Assembly: GCA_965153355.1 (NCBI GenBank)
Contig: OZ231127.1
Coordinates: 70,680,001 to 70,744,000 of the forward strand
Direction: 5' to 3'
From: Flaccisagitta enflata
Taxonomy: Eukaryota; Chaetognatha; Sagittoidea; Aphragmophora
Length of the DNA stretch: 64,000 nt
Shown: positions 49,801-59,500 of the stretch, in pieces
Position numbering within the stretch: position 1 is the first letter of the stretch
Layout: the number at the start of each line of letters is the position of its first letter
The notes under the pieces: generated by a model
Databases searched by the model: none
The model's input: only the letters and a program-made list of their open reading frames with translations
Told to the model about the DNA's origin: nothing
Position numbers and translations under genes: made by a program

Positions 49801-52800
49801 AAGCCCGTCCCCTCCCCTTTCTCTGCCCCCTGATGTTTCTCATCTCCTCAGACGCCTTTGACTTCGTGCGTCTTGTCCATGTGCGCTGCGAGTTTGGTTC
49901 CCAATCTCCTGGCATCCATTCCACGATCCTCGGACAAGATCGATTTTTGGCCATTGCTGCATCGGGCTGCTAGTCTCATCTCCTTCCTCATGCAATTGTG
50001 CGTCCTTCTATTTTTCTCCTCCCTCATTCACGTAAGTGTGATGGGAGCATGAGCTTGATGTGATTGATGCCGTGTCTTGCTTTTTAGTCGCGTGCGTGCG
50101 ACTCTATAACCCGCTATGTCCGTCGGTCGGTCGGTCCGTCCCCGTTAGCTTTTTTGGTGTTTACGGGTGGTTTGTGCATTACTGCTTCCGCCCAAATATT
50201 TGGGTACGTCTCTTTTCTACCGCCCCTGCCCACCCGCACGCGACTAGGAAACCGCGTACACATGGACGCAAAATGAAATGTTTGGAGGCGCCATAAGTTT
50301 TAGCATACCCCCTGCAGACAATTCAGCTTGTTCAAATCTTTTATTTAAAATATTATGAGTACCTATAGGGAATATAAATGGCGTCATCAGAGCGATTTTT
50401 GAATTTTATATAGAACCCCCAAAATTTGCGCTTTTCTACCCTTTTTTCAGCTTTTGGCGGGGTAGCTATTTTAAAGGTAACAAGGCCAAGTAGGCCAATA
50501 AGGTGCGACGTGTGTATCGTCGAACGAATGCGTTACCCGACAGACCAACCGACCGACCGACCGACCGACGGACACAGCCAGTTATAGAGGTGCTTTGTCG
50601 CACCTAAAAAGGTTTAATTTGAGGGTTCTAGACAGAACTTCAAAAATCGCTCTGATGACACCATTTGTATACCCTTTAGGTACTCCAAACAACTTAGAGC
50701 TTAATGACTAACGCGGGTGAATTGGCCGTAGGGGGGTATGCTATAACTTATGCGCCTCCACACCTTGTGTTTTGCGTCCGTTGAATAACTTTTAGTTATG
50801 TTTTTTTTTTGCACAACCACATAGTAAATATCTCATGGTCCAACTGCGGCCCTTATTCAAATGTCTACCTCCTCCCTTTTATTCCTCTGATCTCTTTTGT
50901 GTTGTAACAAAGATATTAGTGCGGTCGTTCAGTGGTTAATGTATTTTTAATGTCCATGGGTGTCATGCCCCAATAGCACAGACCTGCTTTGCAGCTTGCC
51001 TTCTTGTCTATCAGTGTCCTGGGATGGACTGTCCACAGCTGACTTAATCTGCTGTAGACCTAACTTCTTCGTGCGCATGATGGCTTGATTCCATGGCTAA
51101 CTTCGCTCATCCTGCAGAGCAGCCATCTGACTTAACGTCTTAATTGTCATTGACTTAATTGTTCCTTTTTGACTTATCTTAAATGCGGGAGAGAAGGGTT
51201 ACAATGATTGTAGACTTATGACGATTCCTCCATTGCAGGATTTAGATTAAGATATGTAAAAACCTCTGCTTAACATCATTACTTCAGCTAACACATCATT
51301 ACCGGCACTTTGGGCTCTACAAACGGAAAGGTTAGAAGTTGTTAAGCAGGATGTTAATCAATCATTCAATCAATCAAACAATCAATGACTGAATAAGTGC
51401 AGGAGGAAAGGCTGGCTGGGTTTAAAGGCAAGAGCAGCCAGTGTCTCTTAGGGTAACCGTGCTAACAAGTTAAAAGACTAACTTAACAAGTTAGCAACAT
51501 GGAAACCGAGGATTGATGACATGGAAGTGATAAAAGGTAATCTAACTACTGAAGTTAAATCCTAACAGTAATGAGGAATGACAATGCGCGAAACTATAAC
51601 CAAGAAACATCTCTCCATTTAGATATCTATAAAAAGGTATAACAAACTGTATCATTTATGGAAAACGCTAGCCAAATAGCTATGAAAGTATTACAGAAAT
51701 TCCATTAGAGAAAACTATCAAGCTATTGCAAAATGTCATTAAGCTTGCATCCCGTGTATCTATAGTAGGGTGACTTAAAATATGGTCAAATCCGAATCTC
51801 GTCTTCCTTGCGGGAGAAATGTGACCATTTCCATCATAGATGGTAACTCTAAAATCTGGAGATGATCAGACAAAGTTTACTCATGGCCGCAACCCTACCC
51901 CATTCCCATTATAAAAGATAGGAAGCTGCAGAGGCCAAAATCCTTTCTGTAACCTTTTCTATGGGAAATGAGGGGGGGGTTGCGGCCATGAGTAAACTTC
52001 ATTTGATTGCCACCAGATTTTAGGGTTATCATCTGTGATGGAAATGGTATCATTTCTCCCGCGAGGGAGACCAGATTCAAATATGACCATATTTTCAGTC
52101 ACCCTAATCTATAGTCTTTGGAAAAGGGATACGTAAATCTCTCTATAACAGGGCTCCCTTTCTTCTAGGAAGCAGTCCCTGCGTTACACTTTCATCCCTA
52201 CAAGAATAAAAATTTCATGATTTATGCGATAGTTTTAGGGAGTTGCAATGTTAAGTCCATGAATCCACAATTGCCATATTGGCTCAACCAATGTTAAAAA
52301 GACGTCAGCACTGAGTGCGTCCACTCCTACTGCATTGGAGAAGGGAAGAGTCGGGATACGTGAATACGTCCAGGACTAGCCGCCCAATTTGCGACTGGGA
52401 TTTGCCACCAGAATCGTCGGGTAACGGAATCTTGGCCTGGATTTGCCGCCGGAGTCGTGGCCGGGATTTGCCGTCGAAATTGCGGCCGGGATTCGCCGCC
52501 GGAATTGCGGTTAGGATTTGCCGCCAGAGTGGCGGCCGGGATTTGCCGCCCAATTCGAATAACGTCACCACCATTGAGGACAGGACAGCATCACCGGAAA
52601 AGAAAAGGGTTATGCCTCATCAGGAAGTGAAGAATCGTATGTTGACTTGTATCAACATAAACAATGTCTTTCTCTCACCTGGAACGAAGTCCTAAGAGAC
52701 GGAGGTGAGGCTATTCTTGTGCAGACTTGAGCTTGAGCTTGAGCTTGAGCTTGAATTCGCGGGAAAGACAACGATAAAACGGGAAGACATGAACTTAATT

Positions 52801-53520
52801 CATGTCCCCCTTCCAGCTAATATTGCTGAGCACGCGAAATCTCGCAGCTACGCCGACAATGTGAACTGACGCCGATGAGCAAGGCCGACAACGACAACGA
52901 TGGAACAGCCGCTGTAATGGAGAATACGAAGAAGACGACAACGCCAAGCGTGATAGGAGATGTGAGATAAGTAATTTCAGTTTATCATTGATAGGTAAAT
53001 GGGAGGAATCGCTGGAGAGGATGTCGAAAGCGCGAAAACGAAAACAACGACGACGCTGACGCAGCTTGTAGTGGAGAATTGATTACGGCAAGTTTGATAT
53101 TGTTTGTTTATACAAACTAACGACGACGACGACGTCGCTGAAAAGAGTTGAGTCGTATAATGATGATAGTGAAGAATAGTCACGGAAAATGGGGATTGCG
53201 AGCGGAAGCAGTTTTTCGTCTATGGGCAGGAGGACAAGAAACGGCGTTGCGGATTGCGAGATAGAAGGCAATGACGATGCTGACGAAGGTAATAGAGTAC
53301 AGCGAGTTTTGTATCATCTGACTATACAAACTAACGTTGCCGACGACGCCGCCGCCGAGAACAGTTATATTGCATGATGATGGTGAAGAAAAGTCAGTTA
53401 CGAAGGGCACGCGATGATAAGAGGTAAGGATGAGGTTGATGATCAAGGCGCCGATGATGATTGATGAAGATGAAGAAATGTCGGTATCGCAACACGCTCA
53501 TCGACGGAAGGCGGCAACGC

Positions 53521-53558
<38 letters not shown>

Positions 53559-56500
53559 AGAAGATGCTTCGACCTACATTGGGCCGGAAGACCGGGGACC
53601 GACGGTCTAAGCTACGAGCGGCTTACCAACTAACTGATTGATGGAGTTTGACCTCTATCGGGAAACCGACGGCCTTTATTTTGTTCAGGATCTGGCTCAA
53701 CCAGAAACCAAACGCATCAGGTGTAAGAAAGGTACCATTATCAGGAAGAGGGAGGGAAAGAGACGGAAATCAAGAGCTAGCCTAAGCCAAAGCTAAGATG
53801 AGATATGTACAGATGGACAGGAATGATTGGGACACAAAGGGTTTCGATCGATCAAGAATAAGGACATTAGAGCTCAAGGATTCTACGACACTGGAGTTAA
53901 GTCTGGATATAGGTTCAAAGCTTGAAGCAATTAACTGGACATAAAAGAGTGAGAGAGAAAATTAATACCACATCCAAGGAGTGAAAGAGAGCTCACCATA
54001 TGTGACCCCCCAATCATCTGGATCAACGGACAAGTCTTGACCAGGTCAACTTAAATGACCAGACCATCTTCTCAAATGATTGCTTGAGACTTGAGGAGTC
54101 GCCAGAAGTGACAGCCCCAAGTTATCATTTTGAGGGAAGGGGATCATCTTCTTTATCTTCGAGTGATAATTTGAGCCTTTGAATCCTGATAATTTGAAAA
54201 TTGCTGCACTGAGGAGATTTCATCTTGATATGTCTTAAATCCAAGATAAAGCTGCATGTTCGAGCTGGCCTCCTCCACTGTGGCCACAAGTGGATGAGAC
54301 AATTGTTCACACAAATGCTTCTCACGATTCATTTCATCCATTCACCAACGCGGATCCACAACTAAACAATGGATCATTGATATGAAAATGAATTCTTCCA
54401 TGGGCAAACAAGTTAGAAACAATGCAGATTCAATTGAGGTCATTTATGTATATTCGATGAAGAAGAGAAATTTTATCACAGGGGCCAGAGCTACTTTTTC
54501 TGTTTGCCTGAGCTTTTGGGTTTGACTCTGAGACCTTTCATACCCTCGGTAATGGCTTGAGAAATTGCATCTGCCATGATTTTGGTCCTTACCCTTACAG
54601 CAGCCTCGTCACTGTCCTCATCTGCTTCTTGAACTGCTCTGAAGTTTTCTTCTTCCTCGCTCCAGCTACTTGAGCTCTCCGAAGAACTTTCTCTGTGCTG
54701 ATACATGGCTGCACTAGTGAAGGTTTCTTGCTTGGACTTAAGTTTGAGCTCGTACTTAATGGCGATGTTGTAGGCTCGCTCAATTGTTTCCTTGCCATAG
54801 GGGATTGTCCTGTCAATCTCGTCTCTCCAGTCAGGTTCCAACCCATGGACAAAGCGGTTGTAGAGCTCCAATTTATAAGATTTGGGGTCGTCTGCCAATG
54901 CTGGGCTGTATTTGTCGACGAATCCAGTCACATTGGCCTTGTAGACTTGCAGACTCATCCCAACTGGTTTCTTGTATGCTCCAAGATCTCTGACCCAATT
55001 CCTGCGTATGAGTGGGTCTTCAAAGGCCTCTTCCAATTCTTCCACAAGCTTGTTCCAATCCAAGTCCTTGCTTGGACACCCATTGTAGAGAGGTAATGCC
55101 TCCTCTGGGAGCTTCAGCTGGATCCACAAGAGACTAAGCTCATCCAGCCGCTCCTGATTCGCCGCGTTTGTCACATTCTTCAGCGCTTTTTGGAATCTAC
55201 CAGCATATGCCTTCCAATTGGCACCTGGTTTTCCATATGGAAAAACTTCAATGGGTATATCATTTGGCACTTTTTCGTAGTGAGATCTGTGGCTTGCCAG
55301 GTTGGCCCTGGACTGCCTTTCACTCACTCTACCTGTATGCACTAAGCTGGGCAGTGAGCCACCTGCCGCCAAGTTGCCTGGGGGCCCAGTGGGCAATCCT
55401 GGTTGAGATGGGGTAGGTGCAGAGATAAGTGCCATCATTCTTTCTATAAATTCCGTGCGTGCATTCATTTCCCGCGCTTTGTTTTCCATCTCGGCAACAA
55501 ATGCTTGCCACTGTGCCTCATCATCTCCCATTTTGATCGCTTGATGAGGTTGAAATGATTATCATGTATCCCATTTAATTTTCAGTGGAAAACATTTTCA
55601 CACAGTTTAGATAAGAACATTCTTGCACTCCTTGGTGCATAAAAGCATTCAAAACCATCATTTGGTGGTTGGTTTCATTACATTTAGATTTTTGCACGGA
55701 ATTAAAACAGTATTTGGGACAGTATTTAGAACGTTTTTTTTTAAAAACAGTATTTGGAAAGTCAAAATTCTCCTCCTCACTCATCAAAAGTCCTCCACAC
55801 CACCAACATTCGTTAAGCAGAGGTTTTTAACGAGAAAGTTTGAAATTCACTCCCGTTTTAGGTTGCCAAATTGGATACTTTTCGCCGAGAAAAAGAGTTT
55901 GAAAGAGTTTTGAAATTTTCAGTTCATGCGTCTTCAAAATCCCACTTGAGAGGCTGTTTCCCGCGTCGCCTCCCAAGCCCAGTGAAATTGCGTCGTGCAG
56001 AATTGAAGATTCCGTGAAATGGGAAGAAAGTTCCTTCAAGAGTTTTCCTATATTAGATTCCGCTTCCACGCTGCACCACGAGATATGCAGAATTTCCACG
56101 AGCGGCGGCCACTGGTTAACTCCCCACTACCGCTTGTAAAAGAAGGGAAGAATGAAAGTTTGGAAATATGTTGAGGTCAACCGATAAGCTTAGCTTCCTC
56201 CTCCTTCCTGCGCGCTTCAAATATGCCCAAGCTTGTCTTCAGGCTGCGGTTATGGTGCCCCACTGCCCATTACGAGACTCACTCTTACGGCTTTTCCAAA
56301 GTTCCACAGACCAGGACTGAGTAGGTTTTTCCCAAAGGTTTCTCAAAGGGTTTGATCACTTATCGCTTGAGCAAAATCAAAGGATTTAAATTACTTGAAA
56401 ATCAAAGGGTAGAAAAACCAAAAACAGAAAAATATAGAAGATATTACACTTTTGGCAGTACTAAAATGTAATATTTAATCACCACAACATTATTTCATAC

Positions 56501-59500
56501 TATTTAAACCAAAATATTACTATATAGGGGGTATATGGGGAAGAAAATCAAATGTAGTTCGACCCCGCGGGGAAGAAAATCAAAGGACCAGGGGGGGGAA
56601 AGAAATCAAAGGTCGTGCAACTATATACACCCCTGGGTTTTTCCCAAAGGTTTCTCAAAGGGTTCGATCACTTATCGCTTGAGCCTTGAAACTATGGCCT
56701 AAATTACTTGTCCTATGACTCTTGTACTGGACAGAACTCAGGATCTTGCAAAAGGACGGGGCAAGATTGGTGCACCACAAAAGAGATGTGGCTCTGACCA
56801 CAAAAGGGATGTGGCTCAAAACGCCAGAGAGGAGCAACTTGATATACAGACGTACTTGAGTCAGATCTTCCACAGCTGTATGCCATGAAAAGTTCGGCAA
56901 AATGCACCATTGTAACAAAGATATTAGTGCGGTCGTTCAGTGGTTAATGTATTTTTAATGTCCATGGGTGTCATGCCCCAATAGCACAGACCTGCTTTGC
57001 AGCTTGCCTTCTTGTCTATCAGTGTCCTGGGATGGACTGTCCACAGCTGACTTAATCTGCTGTAGACCTAACTTCTTCGTGCGCATGATGGCTTGATTCC
57101 ATGGCTAACTTCGCTCATCCTGCAGAGCAGCCATCTGACTTAACGTCTTAATTGTCATTGACTTAATTGTTCCTTTTTGACTTATCTTAAATGCGGGAGA
57201 GAAGGGTTACAATGATTGTAGACTTATGACGATTCCTCCATTGCAGGATTTAGATTAAGATATGTAAAAACCTCTGCTTAACATCATTACTTCAGCTAAC
57301 ACATCATTACCGGCACTTTGGGCTCTACAAACGGAAAGGTTAGAAGTTGTTAAGCAGGATGTTAATCAATCATTCAATCAATCAAACAATCAATGACTGA
57401 ATAAGTGCAGGAGGAAAGGCTGGCTGGGTTTAAAGGCAAGAGCAGCCAGTGTCTCTTAGGGTAACCGTGCTAACAAGTTAAAAGACTAACTTAACAAGTT
57501 AGCAACATGGAAACCGAGGATTGATGACATGGAAGTGATAAAAGGTAATCTAACTACTGAAGTTAAATCCTAACAGTAATGAGGAATGACAATGCGCGAA
57601 ACTATAACCAAGAAACATCTCTCCATTTAGATATCTATAAAAAGGTATAACAAACTGTATCATTTATGGAAAACGCTAGCCAAATAGCTATGAAAGTATT
57701 ACAGAAATTCCATTAGAGAAAACTATCAAGCTATTGCAAAATGTCATTAAGCTTGCATCCCGTGTATCTATAGTCTTTGGAAAAGGGATACGTAAATCTC
57801 TCTATAACAGTGTCATCTGCCTCTCTTTTAACACCTCTCCTGGATCATCTTCCCCCACTTAACTTTCCATCCTCTCCCACTTTCCTTTCCGTTCATTCTT
57901 ATCATTTAATTTCATTTCAGTACCGCAACGAATTCGAAGGTGAGCGAAACTCCGACATGTTTTGGTCCACCGTCTTCCCTCATTCCACCGCCGACTTTGT
58001 GCTGGAATTGGCCAAGTTCTGGCCTAAGATGACCTGGCATTTGCCTTTGGCTCTCTTTTGCATCTCTCTGTCTTGGTGGGAGAATTACGTGGATGCTTGG
58101 ATCATTCCTCAACGTGTGGCCACGGCTTTGGCTAATCTCAAATACAGACTGAAAAAGAAGAGGAGCAATGTTAACTTTTTGTCGAGGTTGGTGATCTGAT
58201 GGGATATGCAGGGTTGATGCTGGGTTGATGCTTTAGGGTGAAAGTGAGGTGTAAGAAATATGATATATGGTTACTTAGACGATGTGGAAGTTAGCCATGC
58301 TAATAAGAAAAGGCAAATACGTATCAGAATGAATGAAGACTGATGATATCAGTAGTCAGGCAGCGCAATCCATCGAGGTCGAGACTCACGCCACGGGGGA
58401 GGCTTTCATAGGTCAAGAAAAATGCTCGGTCATAATGGAGAGTGGTTTGGGCCTCAGGAAGGTTTACTTTATCACTTCATACCAAAACGAAAATTTTTTT
58501 CCTTCAAAATTTTTTTTAAATGCCGTAAATTGCTGTAAAAAGCCGTAAAATTGGCATTTTTGACAGTTTTTTTCGTCTAAAACCGCAACTATGGTCAAAA
58601 AATGGGCAAATAATGAATATCTGGCTCTAAGACACATTCATGCATAAATACAGGCCAATCCGTCATCAAAAAACACCATTTTTACGGCTTTTTACGGCAC
58701 AAAACGATATTAAATGATGACGGGTTGGCCTGTATTTATGCATGAATGTGTTTTAGTGCCAGATAATCATTGTTTGCCCATTTTTTGACCATAGTGGCGG
58801 TTTTAGACGAAAAAAACTGTCAAAAATGCCAAATTTACGGCCTTTTACAGCAATTTACGGCATTTAAAAAAAATTTTAAAGGAAAAAAATTTCGTTTTGG
58901 TATGAAGTGATAAAGTAAACCTTCCTGAGGCCCAAACCACTCTCCATTATGACCGAGCATTTTTCTTGACCTATGAAAGCCTCCCCCGTGGCGTGGACTA
59001 TGATAGCCTGGAGTAGTCAAGAATCAAAATAGTATTTTTGACCATTTTTTTGGTTGCGATGCATTCATATGCATCTGGTAAGATGTTATCAATAGATTTT
59101 TTCTCAAACGGATGTTGGTAAATATGGTCAATCGCGCTTAATTTAACGTTGATTGGCCGTTTTTTTTTGTTTTCACCCAAATAGTCATTTTCTTCCCTTA
59201 TAAATGCGAAATTTGGATTGAAACTCAGACAATTGCTTCCGAAACAACATTTACTGTCATCGCCTAAAACGTGATGAAATTTGAAAGTCACTAAGATGCA
59301 TATGCTTATGCAAATTAGTCACTCAGACTAATTTGCATACTTAAAGACAACCTTTAAAAGGCATTCTGCAGTGAGCTGCAAGGAGAAAATTGATAAGGTG
59401 AACGGCATTCAATCGCTTCTCCGATTTTGCTGCTAATATAAAATTTACAGAAATTTACCGGATTATTGAGGTTTTGATTGACAAAAAATTAATGTAGTCA

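Larger units (their letters stand above)
50903..57809 (-). mobile_element. LTR retrotransposon, Gag-only, antisense in a chitin synthase intron
   Basis: Two ~900-bp direct repeats with TG...CA ends (plus strand TGTAACAAAGATATTAG ... CTCTATAACA) bound a 4.8-kb interior, and GTGT flanks both outer ends (50899-50902, 57810-57813). Orientation is minus: the only long ORF is on that strand, and on that strand a purine tract (AGAAGAAAGGGAG) abuts the LTR at 52151. The minus strand next to the other LTR (56910) starts TGGTGC, a possible primer site. No protease, reverse transcriptase or integrase is visible, so it depends on another element. The LTRs look nearly identical, so insertion is recent. 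Confidence 0.88.

Noticed and set aside
52151-54490. Possible pol region of the LTR element
   Set aside because: No protease, reverse transcriptase, RNase H or integrase motif in any minus-strand frame; only short ORFs and repeats.
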